Of a stretch of DNA of 64,000 bases, positions 17,931 to 26,772 are shown in pieces (positions within the stretch are counted from its first letter, which is position 1; each line of letters opens with the position of its first letter). Both the position numbers and the translations under genes were made by a program. The notes under the pieces were generated by a model. It ran no database searches and was not told the origin of the DNA. It worked only from the letters and a program-made list of their open reading frames with translations. The stretch covers positions 1 to 64,000 of the forward strand of contig NZ_BKBA01000011.1 of NCBI RefSeq assembly GCF_007992835.1, written 5' to 3'. This DNA is from Knoellia locipacati (GTDB lineage Bacteria; Actinomycetota; Actinomycetes; Actinomycetales; Dermatophilaceae).

Positions 17931-18842
17931 TCACACCGACGTCTGGGCCTGACGTCGACGCAGCCCGACGAAGGCCACGGCCGAGGCGAGGCCGGCGAGC
18001 AGTGCACCGCCGCCGAGGAGCCGGGCGGTGCCCGACCCTCCCGACCCGTCGGACGAGCGGCCGTCGGTGGGCCCGGCGGCGACAGCGTCGCTGCTGGACT
18101 CGGACGCGCTGGCGCTGGGCTCACCCGTCGCGGACGGGGAGGCCGACGACGGCGTGCTGGGTGTCGGGGAGGCGGTGGGGCTCGCGGCCCCAGGCGTGGG
18201 GGTGGTCCCCGGGGCAGCGTTCGGCGCCCGGGTCGCCCCTGCCGCCCCGCTCGTGGCGGGGGGCGCGGTGGTGCGGCCGGACGGTGCCTGCGTCGTCGAC
18301 CGAGGAGTGTTCGGTGCCGTCGTCGCCCTGCGCGGCGTGGGCTTGGGCGCCGCCGTCGTGGGCCTGGGCGCGGCGGTCGTCGGCTTGGGAGCCGAGACGG
18401 TCGCCGGCTGGGTGCCGGGGGCGGTGCCCGACCCGAACCGGAAGCCGACCGACGAGCCGGGCTTGGGGTCCCAGCCCTTGATGCCGATCTGGCTGTAGGT
18501 CCACGAGCCGCCGTTGGGTGCGTGCCAGAACGACCAGTAGGCGCTCGCCGGAGGCATGTTGACGCACGGGTCCGACTTCGGGAACCCGTCGATCCGGCAG
18601 AGGGCGTCGGGGAAGCGCTGCACCGCGGTGAGCGAGAACCCGGCGGACTGCAGGGCGCCCCACGCCGAGCCGGGGTCCCCGCTCGCGCAGCGCACCGACG
18701 TGCCGTTCGAGCTCTGGACGACGACCGTGACGCCGCTGGTGCTGGAGCAGGCGGCCGCCTGCGCCGGGGCGGCCGCGCCGGTGAGCGCGGCTGCCCCGAC
18801 CGCGGTGGCCGCGGCGAGCGAGAGGAGTCGCCGGAGCAGCAT
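17931..18842 (-). CDS. exported membrane-anchored DUF4430/transcobalamin beta-domain-like protein
   Basis: A 303-residue exported protein. Signal peptide 1-30 (ends AQAA), a compact domain at about 36-138, a Thr/Pro/Ala-rich stalk (about 140-265), and a C-terminal membrane helix (about 273-293) followed by RRR with no LPXTG-like motif. The domain has a pattern shared with the N-terminal domain of the next protein: C..I-G..P..DPC, then YWSFW at 102-106, then W..YSQIG. This fits the fold of DUF4430, the C-terminal corrinoid-contacting domain of transcobalamin and intrinsic factor. Four cysteines in the domain could form disulfides. Predicted role: bind or relay corrinoid at the outer membrane face next to the ECF transporter. 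Confidence 0.72.
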   Translation of the reverse strand: MLLRRLLSLAAATAVGAAALTGAAAPAQAAACSSTSGVTVVVQSSNGTSVRCASGDPGSAWGALQSAGFSLTAVQRFPDALCRIDGFPKSDPCVNMPPASAYWSFWHAPNGGSWTYSQIGIKGWDPKPGSSVGFRFGSGTAPGTQPATVSAPKPTTAAPRPTTAAPKPTPRRATTAPNTPRSTTQAPSGRTTAPPATSGAAGATRAPNAAPGTTPTPGAASPTASPTPSTPSSASPSATGEPSASASESSSDAVAAGPTDGRSSDGSGGSGTARLLGGGALLAGLASAVAFVGLRRRQAQTSV

Positions 18843-20818
18843 CAGGCGTGCACCCCGCGGCGGCGCGACAGGAGCACGAAGGCGGCTCCCGCGAGCAGCA
18901 GCAGCGATGCCACGGCGAGGGCGGGCCAGACCACGGCTCCGGTGTAGGCCAGACCGGGGGACGGGTCGCCCACGGGCTGGGCCCCGCCGCCTCCGACGCC
19001 GTCGGCCGAGCCGCCGCCGGTGCCGCCGGTGCCGGGCGTTCCCGCGGGGGGCGTGCTGCCGGGCGGGGTGCCCGTGCCGGGGGCCGTCGGCGTGGGGGTG
19101 GGGGTCGGCGTCGTGGGGGCGGCGGCCGTGACGAGGGTGTCGAAGCCGGGCAGCCCGAACGCGAGCATCGCCTGCGGAGTGGCGCGCTCCCACTGGTCGG
19201 TGCTCGTCGCCGCACCCGCGGCGAAGGCCTCGGGGGAGTAGGCGATGGCGCCGACGTTGGTCGTCGCGGCGTTGCTCGCCGGGAGGACCTGGAGGCCGGC
19301 GACCCAGGCGCGGCCCCTGCTCACGGCGTCCTCGGCGTCGGCCGATCCCGGGTGCTCGTCGAGGTAGGCCTGGAGCGCCTGGACGGCGAGACCCGTCGAG
19401 TTGGTGTTGACCGTCGTCGTGAAGCCGTCGTTGGCCCACCCGCCGGTCGTCGTGGCGGCCTTGGTGAGGAAGCCGACGGCGCGGGTGAGGTTGGACTCGG
19501 GCACGTCGACGCCGGAGCGGTCGGCCGCGAGCATCGCCTGCAGGCCCATGGCGGTGGCGTCGACCCCGACGGAGTCGGTGCCGTCGGCGCAGGGGGCCTT
19601 GCCGTGTCCGAGGCGGAACCCGCCGGACGGGCACTGCTGGGTGAGCATCGAGCCCAGGACCTTGGCGTCGAGGGCGTCGGCGCGGGCCAGCGCGAGGACC
19701 GCGATGGTCTGGCCGAACCCGTATGCCGGGGAGTTGCCGGAGTCGAGCACGGCACCGGTGTCGTCGATCTTGGAGACGAGGGTCTTGGCGACGTCGAGGC
19801 CACCGACGTCGTGGACGTCGTCACGCACGGCCTCGGCGGCGAGCATCGCCTTGGCGGCGGACGGACCGTCGACGTAGGACGTGCCCTCCCAGGTGAAGTC
19901 GACCCACTCCGGGATCTGCTTCTCGATGGCGGCCCAGAGGCCGGGGATGGCCTCGTGCTTCGGGTTCTGCGCGACGAGACCGAAGAGCATGTCGATCATG
20001 AGACCGGGGTTCGTCCCGTAGGACTGCAGGTCGTAGGTGCCGTCGCCCTGGAGGGCGCGCGAGACGAGCCACTGCGAGGCGAGGTCGGCGCGACCCGGGC
20101 CAGCGGGGGCCGTCGGGGTGGGCGTCGGCGTCGTCGGGGTCGGCGTCGGGGTGGGCGTGCTCGTCGAGGGCGTGGTCGACACCCGGGGCGCCGGGGCGTC
20201 CGGGACGTTGTCGACGAGGGACAGGGCGACGAAGGTGCCCGTCGGGGCGCCGGTCTCGTGGGCGCCGGTCTCGGCCTGCTTCCAGCCGGTGTCGGTGCCG
20301 GTCCAGAAGGACCACCACACACCGGTCCAGGCGTCGCACGGGTTGGTCGACGGGGCAGCGTCGACCTGGCAGATCTGCGGGCCGAAGCTCGTCGCCTTGG
20401 TGAGGACGTCGAAGCCGGCGTCGGCGAAGGTCTGGAGCGAGTTCGTCGACGAGTAGGCCGCGCCACCGGTCGTCGTGACGCAGCGCGCCACAGCGGGGTC
20501 GCTGCCCTGAAGGTCGATCACGGCGGTGACGCCGTCGACGTCGGGGGCGCACACCCCGGCGGTGAAGGTCGTGCCCGGTGCGGGCGGCAGGCCGGCCGGA
20601 GCCGCGGCGGGCGCCTTGGGCGTGGTCTGCGTCGCTGACGGGGTCGCCGTCGGGGCCGGCGCGGAGCCGGTCGGGGCGCTCGGCGACGGGGTGCTGCTCG
20701 CGGAGGCGGTGGGGCTGGGAGCGGACGCGGTCTCGGCGACGGCAGCGGCCGGCATACCGAGGACGAGGGCAGCCAGCGCGAGCGGCGCGACGGCGCGCAG
20801 GCGGGGGGAGCGGAGCAT
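18842..20818 (-). CDS. cell-wall-anchored intrinsic-factor/transcobalamin-like protein
   Basis: A 658-residue surface protein. Layout: signal peptide 1-29; Ser/Pro/Thr linker to about 80; beta-like domain about 85-205 with WWSFW at 168-172 and paired cysteines; TP-repeat linker 206-242; alpha/alpha-toroid about 243-565 of the prenyltransferase/squalene-oxidase-repeat type, with GG and G-aromatic turns (CPSGGFRLG, TTTGGWANDGF, NSTGLAVQAL); second linker; sorting signal LAYTG at 623-627, hydrophobic 628-650, then RRRG. Vertebrate intrinsic factor and transcobalamin have the same two domain types in reverse order. First gene after a cobalamin riboswitch. ATG 20818 has AGGAAGG upstream. The corrinoid role is strongly suggested by context but not shown by a binding motif. 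Confidence 0.78.
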   Translation of the reverse strand: MLRSPRLRAVAPLALAALVLGMPAAAVAETASAPSPTASASSTPSPSAPTGSAPAPTATPSATQTTPKAPAAAPAGLPPAPGTTFTAGVCAPDVDGVTAVIDLQGSDPAVARCVTTTGGAAYSSTNSLQTFADAGFDVLTKATSFGPQICQVDAAPSTNPCDAWTGVWWSFWTGTDTGWKQAETGAHETGAPTGTFVALSLVDNVPDAPAPRVSTTPSTSTPTPTPTPTTPTPTPTAPAGPGRADLASQWLVSRALQGDGTYDLQSYGTNPGLMIDMLFGLVAQNPKHEAIPGLWAAIEKQIPEWVDFTWEGTSYVDGPSAAKAMLAAEAVRDDVHDVGGLDVAKTLVSKIDDTGAVLDSGNSPAYGFGQTIAVLALARADALDAKVLGSMLTQQCPSGGFRLGHGKAPCADGTDSVGVDATAMGLQAMLAADRSGVDVPESNLTRAVGFLTKAATTTGGWANDGFTTTVNTNSTGLAVQALQAYLDEHPGSADAEDAVSRGRAWVAGLQVLPASNAATTNVGAIAYSPEAFAAGAATSTDQWERATPQAMLAFGLPGFDTLVTAAAPTTPTPTPTPTAPGTGTPPGSTPPAGTPGTGGTGGGSADGVGGGGAQPVGDPSPGLAYTGAVVWPALAVASLLLLAGAAFVLLSRRRGVHA

Positions 20819-20919
20819 GTGGGGGACAGCCTTCCTGAGCGGTTCGTGACGAACGCCCGACCCGGCCACGAGTGGCTGCCCGGGCTCCGTCCCGTGACCT
20901 CGACGGGTGATGTGGAGCC

Positions 20920-21046
20920 GCTCGCGCCTGCGGGGCAGTCCGGCTCGCCACCCTCGCGGGTGGCCTACGGTTGCGGGTCAGCGCCGGACTTGGACCGGCT
21001 TCCCCCCGCGGACGCGGTTGGTGTCGCCGATCGCTCGGCAACCCGC
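20920..21046 (-). promoter_or_regulatory. cobalamin riboswitch
   Basis: On the minus strand the leader contains the B12-box core: GGGGAAGCCGGTCC, then AAGTCCGGCGCTGACCCGC, then AACCGTAGG, followed by a stem and GAGCCGGACTGCCCCGC. This matches the conserved cobalamin riboswitch order (GGGAA, CCGG...TCCGG, GCTGACCCGCAAC.GTAGG, GAGtCCGGA.ACCTGCC). It lies about 100 nt before the transcobalamin-like gene, whose AGGAAGG ribosome site lies in the downstream leader. No T-rich terminator is seen, so control of translation is more likely. Confidence 0.92.
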
Positions 21047-21048
21047 CC

Positions 21049-21054
21049 ACTGTA
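21049..21054 (-). promoter_or_regulatory. -10 element for the B12 operon
   Basis: On the minus strand TACAGT (TANNNT type) is placed so that transcription would begin near 21042, right at the 5' end of the riboswitch. It is only about 35 bp from the divergent ileS -10 box. Confidence 0.45.
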
Positions 21055-21084
21055 GCGCCATCCTGAGTGCCCCCTGACAGCCGC

Positions 21085-21090
21085 TAGACT
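21085..21090 (+). promoter_or_regulatory. -10 element for the ileS leader
   Basis: TAGACT would start transcription near 21097, giving a T-box leader of about 255 nt. No clear -35 was seen. Confidence 0.4.
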
Positions 21091-21096
21091 CAGGTC

Positions 21097-21351
21097 ACAG
21101 GCGTTCGAGCCGTCATCAGCGGCGAGCCTCCGGAAGAACGGCGTGACCCTCGCGAGGGGGCCGGGCCCACTAGAACCGGACGTACGGGTCACGTCACGAC
21201 CTGGAGCAAGAGCGGTCGTATGCCGGACGCCCACGAGGGCGCGCGGCTGCGGCAAGCGAGGTGGTACCGCGGAGGGGCCCGGCCGGCATACGGCAGGGAG
21301 CCTTTCGTCCTCGTCCAGATGACGACGCGACGACCCGCAGGAGCCCCCGAC
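21097..21351 (+). promoter_or_regulatory. T-box riboswitch of ileS
   Basis: The leader has the T-box core GCGAGGTGGTACCGCGG (21257-21273), which binds the uncharged tRNA 3' end, followed by a GC-rich stem and TTCGTCCTCGTCC, the usual downstream partner of the GAGG side. A specifier stem-loop for an Ile codon is expected in the first 100 nt. No terminator T-run follows, and the ileS start is about 35 nt beyond, fitting the actinobacterial ileS type that controls translation start. The stem after the T-box contains the inverted 8-mer pair at 21218 and 21284. Confidence 0.93.
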
Positions 21352-24300
21352 ATGACCTACCCCAAGGTCTCCACCAGCCAGCCCGGCGCTGCCTTCGGCG
21401 TGCCCTCGAGCCCGCGGTTCCCGCAGATCGAGGAGGCCGTCCTCGCCCACTGGGAGGCCGACGACACCTTCCGCGCGTCGATCGAGCAGCGCGAGGCGGG
21501 GGAGAACGGTGAGAACGAGTTCGTTTTCTACGACGGTCCGCCGTTCGCCAACGGGCTGCCGCACTACGGCCACCTGCTCACCGGCTACGTCAAGGACCTC
21601 GTGCCGCGCTACCAGACGATGCGCGGCCGCCGGGTCGAGCGCCGCTTCGGCTGGGACACCCACGGCCTGCCGGCCGAGCTCGAGGCGATGAGCCAGCTCG
21701 GCATCAAGACCAAGGACGAGATCGTCGAGCTCGGCATCGAGAAGTTCAACGACGCGTGCCGCACCTCGGTGCTCAAGTACACCGGTGACTGGCGCGAGTA
21801 CGTCACCCGCCAGGCGCGCTGGGTCGACTTCGACAACGACTACAAGACGCTCAACGCGCCTTACATGGAGTCGGTGATCTGGGCGTTCAAGTCGCTCCAC
21901 GACAAGGGCCTCGTCTACGAGGGCTTCCGCGTCCTGCCCTACTGCTGGAACGACCAGACGCCGCTGTCCAACCACGAGTTGCGGATGGACGACGAGGTCT
22001 ACCAGATGCGCCAGGACCCGGCGGTCACCGTCGGCTACCTGCTCGACACCACAGGCTCGGACCCGGTGCTCGACGGCGCGCACCTGCTCGTGTGGACGAC
22101 CACGCCGTGGACCCTGCCGAGCAACCTCGCCGCCATGGTCGGCTCCGACATCGACTACGTCGTCGTCGAGGCGCCGGTGCCGGGGCTCGAGGACGGGGCT
22201 CCGGCCCGCTACGTGCTCGCCGAGGCCCGGCTGGGCCACTACGCGCGCGAGCTCGGCGAGGACCCCGTCGTCGTCGGTCGCTACAAGGGCTCCGACCTCG
22301 TCGGCCGTTCGTACACGCCGCCGTTCTCCTACTACGCGGGCCACGAGAACGCCTTCCGGATCGTCGCCGCCGACGACGCCGTGACGACCACCGACGGCAC
22401 CGGGGTCGTCCACACGGCCGGCGCGTTCGGTGAGGTCGACAAGGAGGTCACCGACCGCGAGGGCATCGAGCCGGTCATGCCGGTCGGGGCCGACGGTGCC
22501 TTCACGTTCCCCGTGTCCGAGTACGAAGGGATGCTCGTCTTCGACGCCAACGCGCCGATCATCGAGCACCTCAAGGCCGCGACGCGTGGCTCGGGCGAGG
22601 TGGGCTCGGTGACGCCGGGCACGGTGCTGCTGCGCCGCGAGACCTACGACCACTCCTACCCGCACTGTTGGCGCTGCCGCGAGCCCCTCATCTACAAGGG
22701 CGTCTCGTCGTGGTTCGTCGAGGTGACGAAGTTCCGTGACCGCATGGTCGAGCTCAACCAGCAGATCCAGTGGGTCCCCGACCACGTCAAGGACGGCCAG
22801 TTCGGCCGATGGCTCGAGAACGCCCGCGACTGGTCGATCACGCGGAACCGGTTCTGGGGCAGCCCCGTTCCCGTGTGGCGTTCGGACGACCCCGAGTACC
22901 CGCGCATCGACGTCTACGGCTCGTTCGAGGAGATCGAGCGCGACTTCGGCCGGCTGCCCCTGAACGCCCAGGGTGAGCCGGACCTGCACCGGCCGTACGT
23001 CGACTCGCTGACCCGTCCCAACCCCGACGACCCGACGGGGCGCTCGACGATGCGCCGGGTCGAGGACGTCATGGACGTGTGGTTCGACTCGGGCTCCATG
23101 TCGTTCGCGCAGGTGCACTACCCGTTCGAGAACGCCGAGTGGTTCGAGCACCACTTCCCGGGCGACTTCATCGTCGAGTACATCGGGCAGACGCGTGGCT
23201 GGTTCTACACGCTGCACGTGCTCGCGACCGCGCTCTTCGACCGTCCCGCGTTCACGTCGGTGATCTGCCACGGCATCGTCCTCGGCAACGACGGCCAGAA
23301 GATGAGCAAGTCGCTGCGCAACTACCCCGACGTGCGGGAGGTGTTCGACCGCGACGGCGCCGACGCGATGCGCTGGTTCCTCATGTCGTCGCCGATCCTG
23401 CGCGGTGGCAACCTCATCGTCACCGAGGAGGCGATCCGCGAGGGGGTGCGCCAGGTCCAGATCCCGCTGTGGAACAGCTGGTACTTCTTCACCCTCTACG
23501 CCAACGCCTTCGGTTCCGGTTCCGAGGGTGGTGACGGACAGGGGTATGCCGCGCAGTGGTCGACCGCGTCGACCGCGCCCCTCGACCGCTACCTGCTCGC
23601 CAAGCTGCGCCAGCTCGTCGAGACGACGACCAAGCAGCTCGACGGGCTCGACGTCGCCGGCGCCTGCGACTCGATCCGTGGCTTCGTCGACGTGCTGACG
23701 AACTGGTACATCCGCCGGTCGCGGGAACGCTTCTGGGACACCGGTTCTGGCGAGGGATCGGAGTCGGGTGCCGACGCACGTGCGGCGTTCGACACGCTCT
23801 ACACCACCCTCGAGGTGCTGACCCGGGTCACCGCGCCGCTGCTGCCGCTCGTCTCCGAGGAGATCTGGCGCGGCCTCACGGGTGGGCGCTCGGTGCACCT
23901 CGCCGACTGGCCGTCGGCCGACGACCTGCCCTCCGACGACGAGCTCGTCGCGCGGATGGACCAGGCTCGGACGATCTGCTCGGTCGCGTCGTCGCTGCGC
24001 AAGTCCGAGAAGCTGCGCGTGCGGCTCCCGCTGCGCGACCTCACGGTCGTCGTGCCGGACGCCGCCGGCCTCACCGACTTCGCCGGGATCGTCGCCGACG
24101 AGGTCAACGTCCGCCAGGTCTCGCTGCTCGACCTCGACGCCGCGGGGGAGAGTGACTTCGGCGTGACCCAGAAGCTCACGGTCAACGCCCGCGCCGCCGG
24201 CCCGCGCCTGGGGCGCGAGGTGCAGACAGCCATCAAGGGCTCGAAGACCGGCGACTGGTCGGTGGCCGAGGACGGCACCGTGGTCAGCGGCGGGCTCGAG

Positions 24301-24702
24301 CTCGTCGAGGGCGAGTACCAGCTCGAGACGGTCGTCGAGGGTGGCGGCGAGTCCTCGCGTGCGACGGCCGTCCTGCCCGGCGGCGGGTTCGTCGTCCTCG
24401 ACACCGAGGTCACGCCCGAGCTCGCGGCCGAGGGCCTCGCCCGCGACGTCATCCGCGCGGTCCAGCAGGCCCGCCGCGAGGCCGGGCTCGACGTGAGCGA
24501 CCGCATCTCGCTCACGGTCACCGGGTCGCAGGCCCTGTGGGAGGCGACGGTCGCCCACCAGGCGCTCATCGTCGAGGAGACCCTCGCGACGCAGTTCGGC
24601 TCGGCGCCGCAGCTCGAGGCGCTGCCGCTCGGCGACGGTGTGAGCGTGGCCGACCTCAGCGACGGTGAGCAGGCCCGGATCCTCGTCACGAAGCTCGGCT
24701 GA
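21352..24702 (+). CDS. ileS: isoleucyl-tRNA synthetase
   Basis: A 1116-residue class I aminoacyl-tRNA synthetase charging tRNA-Ile. HIGH-type motif HYGH at 71-74, KMSKS at 650-654, a CP1 editing region between them, and a C-terminal anticodon-binding region. The length and the [13 protein letters not shown] form fit the long, eukaryote-like IleRS of actinobacteria, a group that tends to be insensitive to mupirocin (family knowledge). ATG 21352 is chosen over upstream in-frame starts because those lie inside the T-box; GCAGGAG precedes it. Monocistronic, followed by a long palindrome. Confidence 0.97.
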   Translation: MTYPKVSTSQPGAAFGVPSSPRFPQIEEAVLAHWEADDTFRASIEQREAGENGENEFVFYDGPPFANGLPHYGHLLTGYVKDLVPRYQTMRGRRVERRFGWDTHGLPAELEAMSQLGIKTKDEIVELGIEKFNDACRTSVLKYTGDWREYVTRQARWVDFDNDYKTLNAPYMESVIWAFKSLHDKGLVYEGFRVLPYCWNDQTPLSNHELRMDDEVYQMRQDPAVTVGYLLDTTGSDPVLDGAHLLVWTTTPWTLPSNLAAMVGSDIDYVVVEAPVPGLEDGAPARYVLAEARLGHYARELGEDPVVVGRYKGSDLVGRSYTPPFSYYAGHENAFRIVAADDAVTTTDGTGVVHTAGAFGEVDKEVTDREGIEPVMPVGADGAFTFPVSEYEGMLVFDANAPIIEHLKAATRGSGEVGSVTPGTVLLRRETYDHSYPHCWRCREPLIYKGVSSWFVEVTKFRDRMVELNQQIQWVPDHVKDGQFGRWLENARDWSITRNRFWGSPVPVWRSDDPEYPRIDVYGSFEEIERDFGRLPLNAQGEPDLHRPYVDSLTRPNPDDPTGRSTMRRVEDVMDVWFDSGSMSFAQVHYPFENAEWFEHHFPGDFIVEYIGQTRGWFYTLHVLATALFDRPAFTSVICHGIVLGNDGQKMSKSLRNYPDVREVFDRDGADAMRWFLMSSPILRGGNLIVTEEAIREGVRQVQIPLWNSWYFFTLYANAFGSGSEGGDGQGYAAQWSTASTAPLDRYLLAKLRQLVETTTKQLDGLDVAGACDSIRGFVDVLTNWYIRRSRERFWDTGSGEGSESGADARAAFDTLYTTLEVLTRVTAPLLPLVSEEIWRGLTGGRSVHLADWPSADDLPSDDELVARMDQARTICSVASSLRKSEKLRVRLPLRDLTVVVPDAAGLTDFAGIVADEVNVRQVSLLDLDAAGESDFGVTQKLTVNARAAGPRLGREVQTAIKGSKTGDWSVAEDGTVVSGGLELVEGEYQLETVVEGGGESSRATAVLPGGGFVVLDTEVTPELAAEGLARDVIRAVQQARREAGLDVSDRISLTVTGSQALWEATVAHQALIVEETLATQFGSAPQLEALPLGDGVSVADLSDGEQARILVTKLG

Positions 24703-24725
24703 CCGGCATACCCCTGCCTACACCT

Positions 24726-24799
24726 CGACTGATTCCCCAGTGGGACACGAGCCGGAGGCCTTCGGCCAACGGAACGTGTCCCACTGGGGCAATCAGTCG
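24726..24799. repeat. 24-bp inverted repeat with nested hairpin after ileS
   Basis: Arms 24726-24749 and 24775-24799 pair over 24 positions with a single unpaired C in the right arm (core CCCCAGTGGGACACG). The 25-nt loop contains a smaller GGCCTTCGGCC hairpin. It sits between ileS and the leaderless gene at 24859, so it may end ileS transcription, but the stem is very long and AT-containing compared with nearby terminators. Confidence 0.85.
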
Positions 24800-24844
24800 C
24801 AGCAGGGTGTGGCGCGGGTTACGGCGGCGAAAGCTACGCGTGAG

Positions 24845-24850
24845 TAGGGT
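24845..24850 (+). promoter_or_regulatory. -10 element (leaderless) for the hydroxylase-like gene
   Basis: TAGGGT lies 8 nt before ATG 24859 with no ribosome site between. Confidence 0.45.
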
Positions 24851-24858
24851 GCGGCGCC

Positions 24859-25767
24859 ATGGACAGCCCGTGGGAGATCGTCAGCAACCCGACGCACGAC
24901 CCGGTGACGTTCGCGCTGCCCTTCTTTGCGCTGTTCATCGTCCTCGAGCTCCTCGCCATCCGGTTCCTCGACGACGACGAGCGGGAGGCGCCGCGGCAGG
25001 GCTACTCGGCACCGGACACCGCCGCCAACCTCGCGAGCGGTGTCGGCTCGGTCGTCATCAACCTGGGCGCCCGGTTCGCGGCGCTCGTCCTCTACTTCGC
25101 GCTGTGGTCGGTGGCGCCGTGGCAGCTCGACGCGAGCAACCCGTGGACCTGGGTGTTCACGCTGCTCGCCGTCGACCTGCTCTGGTACGCCTATCACCGG
25201 GCCAGCCACCGCGTCCGGATCCTCTGGGCCGCGCACCAGGCACACCACTCGTCGGTCTACTTCAACTACTCGGTGGCGCTGCGGCAGAAGTGGAACCCGT
25301 GGGGCGAGCTGCTCTTCTGGACGCCGCTCCCGCTGCTCGGCGTGCCCCCGTGGATGATCTTCTTCGCGTTCTCGCTCAACCTCATCTACCAGTTCTGGGT
25401 CCACACCGAGACGATCCCCAAGCTCTGGGCGCCGGTCGAGTACGTCCTCAACACCCCGAGCCACCACCGCGTCCACCACGCCAGCCAGAAGCACTACCTC
25501 GACCGCAACCACGGCGGCATCCTCATCGTCTGGGACCGGCTCTTCGGGACCTACGCCGAGGAGGACGACGTGCCGGTCTACGGCCTCACGGTGCCGGTGA
25601 CGACGCACAACCCGCTCCGGCTCCAGTACGGCGAGTTCCTCGCCGCCGTCCGCGACGTCCGCCGTGCCCGGTCGTGGCGCGAGCGCGCCGGCTACCTCCT
25701 CGCGCCGCCCGGGTGGAAGCCGGGGGAGCCCACCCTGCCGCCGGAGTCCGAGGTCGTCACCCGCTGA
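24859..25767 (+). CDS. fatty acid hydroxylase/sterol desaturase family membrane enzyme
   Basis: A 302-residue integral membrane di-iron enzyme of the fatty acid hydroxylase superfamily. The His clusters are complete: HRASH, HQAHH, and HHRVHH with further His in HYLDRNHGG; four or five hydrophobic helices surround them. Family members hydroxylate or desaturate lipids with O2. The substrate is unknown; plant-type or alkylglycerol-monooxygenase-like lipids are possible. No electron-transfer partner is adjacent. Starts at a leaderless ATG. Confidence 0.88.
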   Translation: MDSPWEIVSNPTHDPVTFALPFFALFIVLELLAIRFLDDDEREAPRQGYSAPDTAANLASGVGSVVINLGARFAALVLYFALWSVAPWQLDASNPWTWVFTLLAVDLLWYAYHRASHRVRILWAAHQAHHSSVYFNYSVALRQKWNPWGELLFWTPLPLLGVPPWMIFFAFSLNLIYQFWVHTETIPKLWAPVEYVLNTPSHHRVHHASQKHYLDRNHGGILIVWDRLFGTYAEEDDVPVYGLTVPVTTHNPLRLQYGEFLAAVRDVRRARSWRERAGYLLAPPGWKPGEPTLPPESEVVTR

Positions 25768-25770
25768 ACC

Positions 25771-25776
25771 TAGGCT
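25771..25776 (+). promoter_or_regulatory. -10 element (leaderless) for the AraC gene
   Basis: TAGGCT ends 6 nt before GTG 25783, which favours that GTG over ATG 25789 as the start. Confidence 0.45.
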
Positions 25777-25782
25777 GGCCGT

Positions 25783-26268
25783 GTGCCGATGCCCGTGTCC
25801 CGACCCGTGCGTCGCGTCCCCGGTGACGCGCTCGTGCACCTGCGCCGGGCCCGCGACCACATCGACCGGCACTTCGCCGAGGAGCTCGACCTCGACGAGC
25901 TCGCGGCGATCGCCCTCATGAGCAAGTTCCACTTCCTGCGCTCGTTCGCGGCGGTCTACGGCATCACCCCGCTGGCCTACCTGGGGGAGCGGCGGGTCGA
26001 GCGCGCCCAGGACCTGCTGCGCACGAGCAACCTCACCGTGACCGAGGTCTGCCACGCCGTGGGCTACACGAGCCTCGGCTCGTTCTCGAGCCGATTCCGC
26101 GAGATCGTGGGCGAGACTCCCAGCGCCTTCCAGAGGAGGTATGCCGTCCGCGGCGCCCCTCGCATCCCGGGCTGCTGGGTCTTCATGGCGGGTCTCGTCG
26201 AGAGGCGAGCCGACAGCGGGAACGGGGCGGACGGCATACGGAGCAATGCGGGAGAAGCGCCGCGCTGA
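25783..26268 (+). CDS. AraC-family transcriptional regulator
   Basis: A 161-residue DNA-binding protein with two helix-turn-helix motifs (about 33-120): LDELAAIALMSKFHFLRSF and the conserved VCHAVGYTSLGSFSSRF block. It lacks a sugar- or ligand-binding N-terminal domain, so it is a minimal AraC type. A short extension follows the HTH pair. It directly precedes a VOC-family gene, an association common in actinobacteria, where the VOC partner may bind the small molecule sensed or detoxified. No palindromic operator was found. Confidence 0.88.
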   Translation: MPMPVSRPVRRVPGDALVHLRRARDHIDRHFAEELDLDELAAIALMSKFHFLRSFAAVYGITPLAYLGERRVERAQDLLRTSNLTVTEVCHAVGYTSLGSFSSRFREIVGETPSAFQRRYAVRGAPRIPGCWVFMAGLVERRADSGNGADGIRSNAGEAPR

Positions 26269-26278
26269 GGTGACCTCG

Positions 26279-26284
26279 TAGCGT
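26279..26284 (+). promoter_or_regulatory. -10 element (leaderless) for the VOC gene
   Basis: TAGCGT ends 7 nt before ATG 26292. Confidence 0.4.
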
Positions 26285-26291
26285 CGCTCGC

Positions 26292-26735
26292 ATGATCACC
26301 AACGTGTCCCTCGTGTCCGTCTGGGTGAAGGATCTCGACGAGTCCCTCGCCTTCTACACCGACGTCCTCGGCTTCGCCGCCGGCGACGACGTGGTCCTCG
26401 GGGAGGACTTCCGGTGGGTCACCGTGACCCACCCGTCGCAGCCCGAGCTCCACCTGCACCTCACGACGCCGAGCAAGCCGCTGTCGGACGACCTCATCGC
26501 CGCGATGCAGCGGGCCCAGCTCGAGGGTGGGCTGCCGGGCGTCGGGCTGCACGTCGACGACTGCCGCAGGACGGTCGAGGACCTCAAGGCCAAGGGCGTC
26601 GAGTTCCTCCAGGAGGCCGAGGACCGGCCCTACGGCGTCGAGGCGCTCATGCGCGACAACTCGGGCAACTGGATGGTGCTCGTCGAGCCGCGCGAGTACA
26701 CCCCGGAGGACTTCGAGGGCGTCTCGTTCGACTGA
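26292..26735 (+). CDS. VOC-family (glyoxalase/bleomycin-resistance-like) protein
   Basis: A 147-residue protein made of two beta-alpha-beta-beta-beta units, with VKDLDESLAFYTDVLGF opening the first and VGLHVDDCRRTVEDLKAKGVEF the second. The end (ALMRDNSGNWMVLVEP) carries the usual C-terminal Glu metal-ligand position. Proteins of this group bind metals and small molecules; the specific reaction is unknown. It is paired with the AraC-type regulator 23 bp upstream, which probably controls it. Confidence 0.85.
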   Translation: MITNVSLVSVWVKDLDESLAFYTDVLGFAAGDDVVLGEDFRWVTVTHPSQPELHLHLTTPSKPLSDDLIAAMQRAQLEGGLPGVGLHVDDCRRTVEDLKAKGVEFLQEAEDRPYGVEALMRDNSGNWMVLVEPREYTPEDFEGVSFD

Positions 26736-26772
26736 GCGCGGGCCGGTGCCGCGCGGCTGAGACACTGGACGC

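Noticed and set aside
18842-20818. Squalene-hopene or terpene cyclase
   Set aside because: Although the repeat fold is shared, the protein is exported and wall-anchored, lacks the DXDD or DXXDD catalytic motif, and is behind a cobalamin riboswitch.
20965-24558. A 1197-codon minus-strand frame opposite ileS
   Set aside because: Antisense shadow of ileS; it also runs into the riboswitch and has no domain features.
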